This document shows, piece after piece, positions 51,337 to 60,917 of a stretch of DNA of 64,000 nucleotides; the first letter of the stretch is position 1, and each line of letters begins with the position of its first letter. The stretch is from Maribacter vaceletii (GTDB lineage Bacteria; Bacteroidota; Bacteroidia; Flavobacteriales; Flavobacteriaceae), in assembly GCF_003634105.1 (NCBI RefSeq), contig NZ_RBIQ01000008.1:310001-374000 (forward strand). The letters run 5' to 3'. The notes beneath the pieces are model-generated. The model saw only the letters and a program-made list of their open reading frames with translations, had not been told where the DNA came from and searched no databases. The translations under genes and the position numbers were made by a program.

Positions 51337-52581
51337 ATGGAAAAAATATCCCATTGGCTATATAATGAACTTCAGAATATAGGAGTTTCTGAAAATTGGG
51401 CAAAGTACTTAAACATGTTAATTTTAGTAGTTGCTTTAACTCTAATTTTACTACTTGTAGATTTTATTATAAAGAAAATAATAATTAATGCTTTTGGGAA
51501 ACTCATTAGTAAATCCAAAACACAATTCGATGATTTTCTAGTCCGAAATAAAACCCCAAGAAATATTGCTCATATTGCCCCTATTCTTATAGCATATGAA
51601 ACTATACCGCATATATTTAGAGATTTTCCAAAGCTCGAAAATATTCTATTTAAAGTAATTGAAGTTTTTGGCATAGTACTTTTCCTTTGGATTGTTCGTA
51701 GTTTATTAAATACACTAAAAGATTTCTTTAAAACACTTCCTAACCTCAAAGACAAACCTATAGATAGCTACATACAGGTTTTTATGATATTTTCATGGGG
51801 CATTGGTATTTTATTCGCTTTTTCGATTATCACAGGGATGGAATTATGGAAGTTCTTAACCGCTTTAGGAACTGCTTCTGCTATTATTATTTTAGTATTT
51901 AGGGACACTATTCTTGGTTTTGTAGCTAGTATTCAAGTTTCTATTAATGATATGGTACGCATTGGAGATTGGATAACCTTTGAAAAGTATGGCGCCGATG
52001 GTGATGTTATAGAAATTAACCTATCTACCGTAAAAGTGCAGAATTTTGACAAGACCATAACCACAATCCCAACCTACGCCTTAATATCGGACTCTTTTAG
52101 GAACTGGAGAGGGATGACTAACGCGCAAGGGAGACGAATTAAACGTTCTTTAATCCTAAAACAGGAAAGTATACATTTTGTAACCAAAAGTGAATTAGAA
52201 GCTCTGAAAAGCATTAGTTTATTAACACCTTACTTATCTTCCAAAGAAGAAGATATAAAAAACTATAATCAACAAAATGAGATTGATAAATCGGTATTAA
52301 TAAATGGTAGAAACCTTACCAATATTGGTGTTTTTAGAAAATATGTGGATTTGTATTTAAATAACCATTCTGGAATAAATAAAGAAATGATGATTATGGC
52401 AAGACAACTTGCCCCTACCAGCCAAGGTTTACCTATAGAAATATATGCGTTTAGCTCCGATAAACGCTGGGAGAATTATGAATATATAATGGCTGATATT
52501 TTTGACCATTTACTAGCTGCAATCCCTTATTTTAACTTAGAAGGGTTTGAACTACCTAGTAGTTCTAATTTTAAAAAATAG
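51337..52581 (+). CDS. MscS-family mechanosensitive channel (YbdG/MscM-like)
   Basis: A 414-residue membrane protein with about five hydrophobic segments (LNMLILVVALTLILLLVDFI, VIEVFGIVLFLWIVRSLL, YIQVFMIFSWGIGILFAFSI), the pore-lining helix (LTALGTASAIIILVFRDTIL), the beta domain (QVSINDMVRIGDWITFEKYG) and a C-terminal domain. It opens under membrane tension during hypo-osmotic shock. A TAATTTTG -7 box is at 51307-51314. Followed by a hairpin shared with the convergent symporter gene. Confidence 0.9.
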   Translation: MEKISHWLYNELQNIGVSENWAKYLNMLILVVALTLILLLVDFIIKKIIINAFGKLISKSKTQFDDFLVRNKTPRNIAHIAPILIAYETIPHIFRDFPKLENILFKVIEVFGIVLFLWIVRSLLNTLKDFFKTLPNLKDKPIDSYIQVFMIFSWGIGILFAFSIITGMELWKFLTALGTASAIIILVFRDTILGFVASIQVSINDMVRIGDWITFEKYGADGDVIEINLSTVKVQNFDKTITTIPTYALISDSFRNWRGMTNAQGRRIKRSLILKQESIHFVTKSELEALKSISLLTPYLSSKEEDIKNYNQQNEIDKSVLINGRNLTNIGVFRKYVDLYLNNHSGINKEMMIMARQLAPTSQGLPIEIYAFSSDKRWENYEYIMADIFDHLLAAIPYFNLEGFELPSSSNFKK

Positions 52582-52582
52582 A

Positions 52583-52612
52583 AAAAGGGCCTAAATACAT
52601 TTAGACCCTTTT
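52583..52612. terminator. Bidirectional terminator hairpin
   Basis: 14-bp stem AAAAGGGCCTAAAT / ATTTAGACCCTTTT with one C-A mismatch, 2-nt loop, between the convergent MscS and symporter genes. Confidence 0.85.
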
Positions 52613-52634
52613 AAATCATATTTTTAGTTAGCTC

Positions 52635-53960
52635 TTAACGAACTTCCTCTAAATTATCATCCCAATCTTTAACATTAGGTTTTCCTAACTTTCCTACAGA
52701 TTTTGCTACAACCATAGACACTGTTGCATCTCCTGTAACATTTATAACAGTTCTACACATGTCTAAAGGTCTATCTACAGCAAATATTAATGCTAAGCCC
52801 ACTGCAAATTTATCTGGGGGAAAACCTACCGATTCTAATACAATTACTAACATAACCATGCCCGCTCCAGGCACAGCAGCAGAACCAATAGAAGCCAAAA
52901 GAGCAGTTAACACTATAGTTAATTGATCCGCAAGAGAAAGATCAAAACTCAATGCTTGCGCTATAAATACTGCAGCTACCCCTTGATACAAGCTAGTTCC
53001 ATCCATATTAATGGTTGCTCCTACAGGTAGCACAAAACTAGACACTTCTTTATCTACACCTATATGCTCTTCTACCCTTTCCATAGTTACTGGTAAAGTT
53101 GCCGCACTAGAAGATGTAGAAAATGCTAATAGTTGAGCCGGACTCATTTGTTTTAAAAACCAAAAAGGATTTTTCTTAGTATAAACAGATACAACAATAG
53201 AATAAAACACAATCATTAACAACAATCCAACAACCACTACAACTGCATATTTTAAAAGTGCAAATAATAAATCTGGGTCACTAGAAGAAACAACTACGCT
53301 AGCCAAAAGAGCAAAAACAGCATATGGAGCTGTAAGCATAATTAAATCTACCATTTTAAGAACTACATCGTTTAAAGAGTCGAAAAAATCTTTTAAGGGT
53401 TGCGCTTTCTCCTCTCCTATTAATAACATACTAATACCAAGAAAAATAGCAAAAAAGATAACCTGAAGCATTAAACTATTGCTACCCATTGCTTTTACAG
53501 CATTATCTGGAACCATATCTACTAAAAACTGTAGAGGACCTGCTCCTTTTTGGTTTGTAGCCTCATTAATCTTAGCCAATACCCCACTATCCTGAGCGTA
53601 CGTATTAGTTAATTTTGTAATTGTTTCTTCAGATATGCCATCTCCGGGCTTAGTAAGGTTTACTAAAACCAAACCAATAGTAATAGCAACAATGGTTGTA
53701 AAAATATAGATTACAATAGTTCGTATTCCTATGTTTTTAAATTTAGAAATGTCTTTTAAATCGGAAATTCCTTTAATTAATGAAGCAATTATTAATGGAA
53801 TAGCAATAAGCTTTAAAAGCTTAATAAAAATAGTTCCTATAGGCTTAATCCAATTGGTTACAAAGTTTACCCCCCAATCCAATTGTGTCATTACAAAGCC
53901 AAAGGCAATTCCAAATAGCATACCTATTAGAATTTGCCAATGCAATTCTAGTTTTTTCAT
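52635..53960 (-). CDS. Dicarboxylate/amino acid:cation symporter (DAACS family)
   Basis: A 441-residue transporter with eight or so hydrophobic helices and the two hairpin loops of the GltPh fold: STSSSAATLPVTMERVEEHI, LPVGATINMDGTSLYQGVAA (with MDGT) and NVTGDATVSMVVAKS. It imports glutamate, aspartate or C4-dicarboxylates with Na+ or H+. Substrate not resolved. Single gene between chorismate synthase and the MscS gene. Confidence 0.92.
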   Translation of the reverse strand: MKKLELHWQILIGMLFGIAFGFVMTQLDWGVNFVTNWIKPIGTIFIKLLKLIAIPLIIASLIKGISDLKDISKFKNIGIRTIVIYIFTTIVAITIGLVLVNLTKPGDGISEETITKLTNTYAQDSGVLAKINEATNQKGAGPLQFLVDMVPDNAVKAMGSNSLMLQVIFFAIFLGISMLLIGEEKAQPLKDFFDSLNDVVLKMVDLIMLTAPYAVFALLASVVVSSSDPDLLFALLKYAVVVVVGLLLMIVFYSIVVSVYTKKNPFWFLKQMSPAQLLAFSTSSSAATLPVTMERVEEHIGVDKEVSSFVLPVGATINMDGTSLYQGVAAVFIAQALSFDLSLADQLTIVLTALLASIGSAAVPGAGMVMLVIVLESVGFPPDKFAVGLALIFAVDRPLDMCRTVINVTGDATVSMVVAKSVGKLGKPNVKDWDDNLEEVR

Positions 53961-54017
53961 TCAGTCAGTTTTAGTCGTTTGTAAGATACCTAATTAGACT
54001 GAAAAATCCTTAAAAAA

Positions 54018-55082
54018 TTAAACTTTAATAGTTCTGTTAAGAAGCATGTAGTCTGCAATAACTAAAGCAGCCATTGCTTCTACAATTGGCACAGCTCTTG
54101 GAACAACACATGGATCATGACGACCTTTACCTTGTGTTTTTACCATATTACCATCTTTATCTATAGTTTCATAAGCTTGTATAACCGTAGCAACTGGCTT
54201 AAATGCAACCTTAAAGTATATGTCCATACCATTGCTTATACCACCCTGTATACCACCACTATAGTTTGTTTGTGTAGTACCATCCGAATTAAATTTATCA
54301 TTATGTGCACTACCCTTCATTTTCACTCCTTCAAAACCACTACCATACTCAAAACCTTTTACAGCATTTATAGATAACATAGCCTTTCCTAATTCTGCAT
54401 GTAACTTATCAAAAGCAGGTTCCCCTAAACCAATAGGAACATTTTTTATAACGCATGAAATTACTCCACCAATAGTATCCCCTTCTTTACGAACGTCTTT
54501 TATGTAGTTTTCCATTTTTTCTGCCATTGCAGGGTCCGGACAACGAACAGGATTAGACTCGGTTAAAGAAAAATCTAATTCTTTATAATTTTTATTTAAT
54601 TGTAATTCTCCAACCTGAGAAACATAAGCATCAAAAGTAATCCCTTTTAAAAATTGTTTTGCTATTGCTCCTGCTACTACCCTACTTGCTGTTTCTCTCG
54701 CAGAACTTCTTCCTCCACCTCTATAATCACGAAATCCATATTTCTTATCGTACACATAATCTGCATGAGAAGGTCTATACGAATCTTTTATATGGCCATA
54801 ATCATGCGATTTTTGATTTGTATTAAAAATTGCGAAACCAATTGGAGTACCTGTTGTTTTTCCTTCAAATATTCCAGAATGAAAATCTACTGCATCTGGT
54901 TCTTTACGCTGTGTTACAATTGCAGACTGGCCAGGCTTTCTTCTATTTAACTCTTCTTGTATAGCATCGAAATCTAACGTTATTCCAGAGGGACAACCAT
55001 CAATAACTCCACCAATAGCAACACCATGTGACTCTCCGAATGTTGTTAATTTAAATAGGTTTCCAAAGGTATTACCTGCCAT
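54018..55082 (-). CDS. aroC: Chorismate synthase
   Basis: A 354-residue protein with all AroC signatures: [60 protein letters not shown] and [20 protein letters not shown]. It uses reduced FMN to turn 5-enolpyruvylshikimate-3-phosphate into chorismate, the last shared step for aromatic amino acids and menaquinone. It stands alone, divergent from the LpxH-like gene. Confidence 0.97.
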   Translation of the reverse strand: MAGNTFGNLFKLTTFGESHGVAIGGVIDGCPSGITLDFDAIQEELNRRKPGQSAIVTQRKEPDAVDFHSGIFEGKTTGTPIGFAIFNTNQKSHDYGHIKDSYRPSHADYVYDKKYGFRDYRGGGRSSARETASRVVAGAIAKQFLKGITFDAYVSQVGELQLNKNYKELDFSLTESNPVRCPDPAMAEKMENYIKDVRKEGDTIGGVISCVIKNVPIGLGEPAFDKLHAELGKAMLSINAVKGFEYGSGFEGVKMKGSAHNDKFNSDGTTQTNYSGGIQGGISNGMDIYFKVAFKPVATVIQAYETIDKDGNMVKTQGKGRHDPCVVPRAVPIVEAMAALVIADYMLLNRTIKV

Positions 55083-55268
55083 AATTTATAATTTATGTCA
55101 AAGGTAATTGTTAATAAAGAAAAACAAAAATTATGAGCCCTCTTAATAATTACCTAACCTAAATATTACATTTTACATAATTTATTAACGTAGAAGAACT
55201 AATAAATTGATTTTAAATTCATTTAATTTTTTTTTCAAATATCTTAATTTGTAGGAAAGCACTTTACA

Positions 55269-56135
55269 TTGAAAAAAAGGAAAATTGAAGTTGTAGTAAT
55301 TTCAGATGTTCATTTAGGAGCTCCTAATTGCCATGCAAATGAGTTATTAAACTACTTAAACAGCATACAACCAAAGACATTAGTTCTAAACGGAGATATT
55401 ATAGACAGCTCGCAAACCAATGATAAAAATTTCCCTTCTTCTCATTTAAAAGTAATGCGAAAAATACTAGGAATGGCTTCTAAGGGCACAGAGGTTATTT
55501 ACCTGATAGGCAATCATGACCAAAGCCTTAGAAAATTTAATAAAAACCTTACTAAAGCATTAAAAATAAATAACAAACATATAATGACTTTGGATGGAAA
55601 AAAAGCTTGGTTTTTTCATGGAGATGTTTTTGATCTTGATACAAAAAACAGCAAGTGGTTAGCTAAATTAGGGGGCGCAGGCTACAATCTACTTTTACAA
55701 ATTAACAGATTAACACATTGGTTTTGCGCTAAAATTGGAAGAAAAAGGTTTACCCTTTCTAGTAAATTAAAAAAAGGTCTTAAAAAATATTTAAAAGAAA
55801 TAGACAACTTTGAAAAAACAGTTACGGAACTTGCCATAGACAGTGGTTACTCCTACGTAATTTGCGGGCATACCCATGTTCCTAAAAAAGAAATTTTTAT
55901 AACAGTGAAAGGAAAATGTACATATTTAAACTCTGGAGATTGGGTAGAGAACTTAACTGCACTAGAGTATTCTTTTAAACGATGGAAAGTATACAAATAC
56001 AATCATGACAAATTAATACCCTTTTTTGCTGATGAAGAGCTAAAAAATATGAACCTTCAGGAGTTAATAAACTCTTTATCCAATAGAGAAAACAATATGG
56101 ACAACTTAGCAAACTTAAAAAAAGCTAAAGCATAG
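55269..56135 (+). CDS. Metallophosphoesterase, UDP-2,3-diacylglucosamine hydrolase-like (LpxH-like)
   Basis: A 288-residue protein starting at TTG (55269-55271), since no in-frame ATG precedes the first catalytic motif. The metal site is complete: VVISDVHLG, LNGDIIDS, LIGNHDQS, WFFHGDVFD and YVICGHTHVPKK. The domain size and the GHTHxP ending fit the LpxH-like enzymes that cut UDP-2,3-diacylglucosamine in lipid A synthesis. Its 3' end overlaps the convergent dehydrogenase gene by 11 nt. Confidence 0.85.
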   Translation: MKKRKIEVVVISDVHLGAPNCHANELLNYLNSIQPKTLVLNGDIIDSSQTNDKNFPSSHLKVMRKILGMASKGTEVIYLIGNHDQSLRKFNKNLTKALKINNKHIMTLDGKKAWFFHGDVFDLDTKNSKWLAKLGGAGYNLLLQINRLTHWFCAKIGRKRFTLSSKLKKGLKKYLKEIDNFEKTVTELAIDSGYSYVICGHTHVPKKEIFITVKGKCTYLNSGDWVENLTALEYSFKRWKVYKYNHDKLIPFFADEELKNMNLQELINSLSNRENNMDNLANLKKAKA

Positions 56136-59034
56136 CCTCTTTAAATATAGTAATTGGATGTTTTGCTTGTCTTTTTGTACCATCATAAATTTGATGCCTA
56201 CAACTAGTCCCATTTGCAGCTATAATTGTCTCTTTTGATGCGGCTCTTACTGCTGGAAACAATTTTAATTCCCCTACTTGCATACTAACCTCATAATGTT
56301 CTTCTTCATAACCAAAAGAACCTGCCATACCACAACAACCAGAGCTTATAATAGAAACTTTATAGTTTTTTGGTAAATTTAGCATATCAAAAGTTACTTT
56401 CTGATTAGATAAAGATTTTTGATGACAATGGTTATGAATTTTAACCTCCTTAGTTTCCGTTGTAAATAAATCTTTTGTTATTATTCCTTTTGCAATTTGG
56501 TTCGCTAAAAATTCTTCTACCAAAAAAGAATTGTCTGCAATAGCTTTTACTGTTTCTTTATCCTTAGACAATCTCTTATACTCATCTCTAAAAGTTAAAA
56601 TTGCAGAAGGCTCTAAACCAACGATAGGAATATTTTTTGCCACAATAGGTTTTAGATTTTCTATATTTTTAAGCGCAAGTTCTTTTGCTTGTTTTAAAAA
56701 TCCTTTAGACAAATATGTTCTTCCACTTTCCCCATAAAAAAGAGAAACATCATACCCTAATTTTGTAAATACATCAATAGCATCTTTTCCAAGCTCTACA
56801 TCTAGATAATTTGTAAATTCATCTATATAAATAACAAGTTTTCCTTTAGTCACAGATAATTTATTACTAGACACTTGCAATTGTTTATCAAAATTATAAC
56901 TTGAAACTTTTGGCAAAGCTCTTTGTTTTGCAACTCCTGAGCTTTTTTTTATTAATCCACTAATAAATTCGGAAGTAAACATAGCATTTGTTATCCCCGA
57001 AAACTTACTTCCTAAACGATTCATCTTTGTGCTATGCGCAAACATTTTTGCTCTTCTAGAATACCCATTTGCTTCTTGGTATTGGTATAAAAATTCTGCC
57101 TTTAAAGTAGCTACATCTACATTACTAGGACATTCACTAGAACATGCTTTACAACTTAAACACAAATCAAAAACTTCTTTTAACTCTTTACTATCAAACT
57201 TATTTTCTTTGTCTGATGTTGTTAAGAATTCTCGTAATGCATTTGCCCTACCTCTTGTAGTATCCTTTTCGTCTTTTGTTGCTTGGTAACTTGGACACAT
57301 AGCACCTGCCATATGGTGGGTTTTTCTACAATCGCCACTACCGTTACATTTTTCTGCTGCTTTTAAAATCCCTTCATCGCCAGAAAAATCTAAAAGGGTT
57401 TTTATTTCTGGCTCTTTCCTATCTACTTCATAGCGTAAAGACACATCCATAGGATACGCATCTACTATTTTACCTGGATTAAAGATATTATTAGGATCAA
57501 AGTAAGATTTAATTCTACGTAATAACTGGTAATTTGTATCCCCAATCATTAAAGGAATAAATTCTGCCCTTACAATACCATCTCCATGTTCTCCACTAAA
57601 AGAACCTTTATATTTTTTAGTAAGTAAAGCAACGTCTGTAGTAATATCTCTAAACAAGCCTACATCCTTACTTTTCTTTAAATTTAATATTGGACGCAAA
57701 TGCAATTCTCCCGCACCTGCATGTGCGTAATAAACTGCTTTCTGGTCATACTTTTGCATAATCAAAGTAAACTCTCCAATAAAATCTTTTAAATCCTCTA
57801 CTGCAACTGCCGTATCTTCTATACAAGCTACTGCTTTTTTATCACCTACAAGGTTAGCTAATAATCCTAAACCAGCTTTTCTAAGGGTTATTGCCTTAGC
57901 TATATCTTCTCCTTTTAATATAGCCTCTGCGTAACTAAGGTTAGATTTTTTTACTGTTTTTAATACCCTTTGAATTTGTTGCTCTAAACCTTCTTCTGTA
58001 TTGCTGCTTACTTGTAACATTAAAAGAGCCTCTGGATCCCCATCCACAAAGAAACGATTTGCTAATTGTTCTCTATTATTTTTAGTGCAATCCAAAATAA
58101 CCTTATCCATCATCTCACATAAATGAAGGTTATTTTCCATTAAAGGCGCTACATCTGTTAAGCAATCTTCTAAAGAGTTATAATGAGTAATTACCATCGC
58201 AGATAATGCTGGCGGCAAATCATCTAATGTAACTGTAATTTCTGTTGTAAAAGCCAAAGTTCCTTCACTACCACTTAATAAATTACATAGATTAAATGGC
58301 TTTTTAGAATCTCCAAAGACAACATTATCTAACAACTCATCTACAGCATATCCTGTGTTTCTTCTATGGATAGATGGTTTAGGGAATTCTTTAGTAATTT
58401 CTTCTTTTACTAAATTATTATTCAATTCATTATATATATTCTTATAAAGTAATCCTTCAAGTGTTTCTAATTCCATTTTTTTATGGAATTCTTCTTTAGA
58501 AATATCTTTAAATTCTACCTCCGAGCCATCAGAAAGAATTGTTTTTAAAGAAACAATTTTATCTCTTGTAACGCCATACTGGATAGAAGTAGTCCCTGAA
58601 GAATTATTCCCGACCATACCCCCAATCATACATCTATTTGAGGTAGACGTATTAGGACCAAAAAACAATCCGTAAGGTTTTAAATGCAAATTTAATTCGT
58701 CTCTAATAACACCTGGTTGTAGTGTAACCTGCCTCTTTTCTTTATCTACATGAAGTATTTTAGTAAAATTCTTAGAAACATCTACCACAATACCCTCCCC
58801 TACACATTGCCCTGCTAATGAAGTTCCTGCTGTTCTTGGTATTAGACCAATCTTATTTTCAGTTGCAAAAGAAATTAATTTTTTAATATCGGAAATAGAC
58901 TTTGGAAAAGCTACTGCCATAGGTATTTTTCTATAGACAGAAGCATCTGTAGCATACAGTGTTTTGCTTAAATCATCAATTCGTAAATTACCTTCTAAAG
59001 CGTTCCCTAATTCTTCTAAGACTATTTTTTCCAA
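56125..59034 (-). CDS. FAD-linked dehydrogenase with Fe-S and CCG domains (D-lactate or D-2-hydroxyacid dehydrogenase, YdiJ-like)
   Basis: A 969-residue three-part enzyme. Residues 20-240: FAD-binding PCMH domain (FPKSISDIKKLISFATENK, PRTAGTSLAGQCVGEG, GNNSSGTTSIQYG). Residues 245-530: FAD oxidase C-terminal domain (FSGEHGDGIVRAEFIPLMIG). Residues 560-640: iron-sulfur region (CNGSGDCRKT, CLSCKACSSECPSNVDV). Residues 700-969: CCG-type domain (NHCHQKSLSN, SSGCCGMAGSFGYE). It oxidises a D-2-hydroxyacid, probably feeding the quinone pool. D-lactate and D-2-hydroxyglutarate are both possible. Single gene. Confidence 0.9.
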   Translation of the reverse strand: MEKIVLEELGNALEGNLRIDDLSKTLYATDASVYRKIPMAVAFPKSISDIKKLISFATENKIGLIPRTAGTSLAGQCVGEGIVVDVSKNFTKILHVDKEKRQVTLQPGVIRDELNLHLKPYGLFFGPNTSTSNRCMIGGMVGNNSSGTTSIQYGVTRDKIVSLKTILSDGSEVEFKDISKEEFHKKMELETLEGLLYKNIYNELNNNLVKEEITKEFPKPSIHRRNTGYAVDELLDNVVFGDSKKPFNLCNLLSGSEGTLAFTTEITVTLDDLPPALSAMVITHYNSLEDCLTDVAPLMENNLHLCEMMDKVILDCTKNNREQLANRFFVDGDPEALLMLQVSSNTEEGLEQQIQRVLKTVKKSNLSYAEAILKGEDIAKAITLRKAGLGLLANLVGDKKAVACIEDTAVAVEDLKDFIGEFTLIMQKYDQKAVYYAHAGAGELHLRPILNLKKSKDVGLFRDITTDVALLTKKYKGSFSGEHGDGIVRAEFIPLMIGDTNYQLLRRIKSYFDPNNIFNPGKIVDAYPMDVSLRYEVDRKEPEIKTLLDFSGDEGILKAAEKCNGSGDCRKTHHMAGAMCPSYQATKDEKDTTRGRANALREFLTTSDKENKFDSKELKEVFDLCLSCKACSSECPSNVDVATLKAEFLYQYQEANGYSRRAKMFAHSTKMNRLGSKFSGITNAMFTSEFISGLIKKSSGVAKQRALPKVSSYNFDKQLQVSSNKLSVTKGKLVIYIDEFTNYLDVELGKDAIDVFTKLGYDVSLFYGESGRTYLSKGFLKQAKELALKNIENLKPIVAKNIPIVGLEPSAILTFRDEYKRLSKDKETVKAIADNSFLVEEFLANQIAKGIITKDLFTTETKEVKIHNHCHQKSLSNQKVTFDMLNLPKNYKVSIISSGCCGMAGSFGYEEEHYEVSMQVGELKLFPAVRAASKETIIAANGTSCRHQIYDGTKRQAKHPITIFKEAML

Positions 59035-59126
59035 AGTGGCACAATTTTGAATGCAAATTTAAGTTTTTATTGTGTGAGCTCTATTGAACAGGAGCTCCTT
59101 TTTTTTAAACTTAAAAAAGAAACACT

Positions 59127-59621
59127 ATGAAAATGATAAGATTATTACTACTAATATTCTGTATTACAGCTTTTAACAGTAATGCTCAAGAAATAGCGGA
59201 CCATACCGCTGGGCTACGATTAGGAGATAGTGATGGTTTTGGTGCAGAAATTTCTTACCAGCATTTGGTGTCCAGAACTAATAGAATAGAAGTAAACTTA
59301 GGTTTTAGAGACAGTAGAGCTTATGATGCAGTTAAACTAGCTGGTTTATACCAATGGGTATTACCTATAGATCAAGGTTTTAATTGGTATTATGGTTTTG
59401 GAGGCGGACTAGGAAGTGTAGACTTTATCCCCTTTCCTAATGGAGAAGACAATGATGGTCTTTTTGTCTTTGCAGCTGGAGATATTGGGATAGAATACGA
59501 TTTTGATTTCCCTTTATTACTATCCTTAGATTTTAGGCCAGAATTTGGAGTAATTGGTTACAAAGGTTTTTCTGATAATTTTGATTTTGATATAGCCCTT
59601 GGTATACGATACCAATTCTAG
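59127..59621 (+). CDS. Small outer-membrane beta-barrel-like protein
   Basis: A 164-residue protein with a signal peptide (MKMIRLLLLIFCITAFNSNAQ, cleaved after about residue 20). The mature part is made of repeated amphipathic beta strands (AGLRLGDSDGFGAEISYQHL, NWYYGFGGGLGSVDF, LLSLDFRPEFGVIGYKG) and ends LGIRYQF, with the terminal aromatic residue usual for outer-membrane barrels. Function unknown. Followed by a terminator. Confidence 0.8.
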   Translation: MKMIRLLLLIFCITAFNSNAQEIADHTAGLRLGDSDGFGAEISYQHLVSRTNRIEVNLGFRDSRAYDAVKLAGLYQWVLPIDQGFNWYYGFGGGLGSVDFIPFPNGEDNDGLFVFAAGDIGIEYDFDFPLLLSLDFRPEFGVIGYKGFSDNFDFDIALGIRYQF

Positions 59622-59639
59622 AATACATTACTATAACAT

Positions 59640-59674
59640 AAGCCTTTAACTCAATAATGTTAAGGGCTTTTTTT
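59640..59674 (+). terminator. Terminator of the beta-barrel gene
   Basis: 11-bp stem AAGCCTTTAAC / GTTAAGGGCTT with one G-U pair and an 8-nt loop, followed by a run of T. Confidence 0.92.
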
Positions 59675-59690
59675 ATATCCTATATATAAG

Positions 59691-59698
59691 TACATTTG
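59691..59698 (+). promoter_or_regulatory. -7 box of the TlpA-like gene
   Basis: TACATTTG fits TAnnTTTG and lies 18 nt before the ATG at 59717. An upstream in-frame TTG (59696-59698) lies inside this box and is therefore not a start codon. No TTG is seen at -33; the preceding terminator occupies that region. Confidence 0.55.
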
Positions 59699-59716
59699 CA
59701 TCAGAAAAAAATGGAT

Positions 59717-60847
59717 ATGAAAAAAATTATAATGCCCCTTATTTTAATTGCTACACTAATAGCATGTAATAGTAAACCAGAAGGTTATACAATTAATGGT
59801 ACACTTAGAGGAGATGTTGCAGACAGTACTCAGGTAATTTTAAAAAAAATAGGTGATAACAACCAACCAGTTTCTGTAGACACTGCTTACACAAATAAAG
59901 GTCTTTATTCATTTTCTGGTAAGCCCGTAACACCAGAATTGCATTATATTTTTATAGATAAGCTTCCTGGCTACTCTGTACTTATATTAGAAAATGGAGA
60001 GATTGAAATCTCCGCTCAAAAAGATAGCTTAAACTTAGCAAAAGCAGAAGGCACATTACAGAATGACATCTTTTCTGATTATATGAAAAAATCTCAAGCT
60101 GCTTCACAAAAAGCAATGTCCATCCAGAAAGATTTACAAAAAGCTACTATGTCTCAAGACGAGGCTACCATTGCCGCTTTAAGTGATGAGATGAAAGAAT
60201 TACAAGAAGAATATAAAACTTTTGAACTTGATTATATAAAAGCAAACCCTAATGGGTTAATCTCTGCATTACTAATTGATCGTGCCGTTGCATCTAAATC
60301 TGTTCCTTTAGAAGAGTTAAAAAGTTTATACGAAGGACTTGCTCCAGAAATAAAAGAAAACAAAGTTGGGAAGGACGTTTTAAAAAGAATTGGTGATATA
60401 GAAGCTAAAGAGGCTGCAAATAAAAACACCTCTATTGGAAGTAAAGCACCAGAGTTTTCTGCAAAGAATCCAGAAGGAAAAGAAATAGCTTTAAATACTA
60501 TTTTAGGAAAGGTTACTTTAATAGATTTTTGGGCTGCTTGGTGTAAACCATGTAGAGCAGAAAACCCTAATGTTTTAGCAGTTTATAAAAAATATCATGA
60601 TAAAGGGTTAAATATTATTGGTGTTTCTTTAGATAGAAACGAAAAAGATTGGAAAAAAGCTATTGCAGATGACAAGCTAGAATGGGACCAAGTATCTAAC
60701 TTAGCTTATTTTAATGATGAAATTGCGAAACTATACAATGTAGACGCTATTCCTGCTGCATTTTTACTAGATGAAAATGGCGTTATTATTGCAAAAAACT
60801 TAAGAGGTAACGCTTTAGAAGAAAAAGTTGCTGAGCTATTAAATTAA
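59717..60847 (+). CDS. TlpA/ResA-like thioredoxin lipoprotein with DUF4369 domain
   Basis: 376 residues from the ATG at 59717 (MKKIIMPLILIATLIACNSK, lipid on Cys17); 59711 is an alternative start. Residues 20-110 are a DUF4369-type beta sandwich (GYTINGTLRGDVADSTQVIL), residues 110-225 a helical linker, and residues 235-376 an AhpC/TlpA thioredoxin domain with WAAWCKPCRAEN (CxxC) and the cis-Pro segment AIPAAFLLDENG. It probably reduces disulfides in envelope proteins. Flanked by terminators on both sides. Confidence 0.88.
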   Translation: MKKIIMPLILIATLIACNSKPEGYTINGTLRGDVADSTQVILKKIGDNNQPVSVDTAYTNKGLYSFSGKPVTPELHYIFIDKLPGYSVLILENGEIEISAQKDSLNLAKAEGTLQNDIFSDYMKKSQAASQKAMSIQKDLQKATMSQDEATIAALSDEMKELQEEYKTFELDYIKANPNGLISALLIDRAVASKSVPLEELKSLYEGLAPEIKENKVGKDVLKRIGDIEAKEAANKNTSIGSKAPEFSAKNPEGKEIALNTILGKVTLIDFWAAWCKPCRAENPNVLAVYKKYHDKGLNIIGVSLDRNEKDWKKAIADDKLEWDQVSNLAYFNDEIAKLYNVDAIPAAFLLDENGVIIAKNLRGNALEEKVAELLN

Positions 60848-60865
60848 ACTTACTAAAATAAAAAA

Positions 60866-60892
60866 GCAGGTAACCCTAATAGGGTTACCTGC
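60866..60892. terminator. Bidirectional terminator hairpin
   Basis: Perfect 12-bp stem GCAGGTAACCCT / AGGGTTACCTGC, loop AAT, between the TlpA-like gene and the convergent SusD gene, with A-rich flanks on both sides. Confidence 0.9.
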
Positions 60893-60917
60893 AAAACTAA
60901 CTAACTGACACTCAATA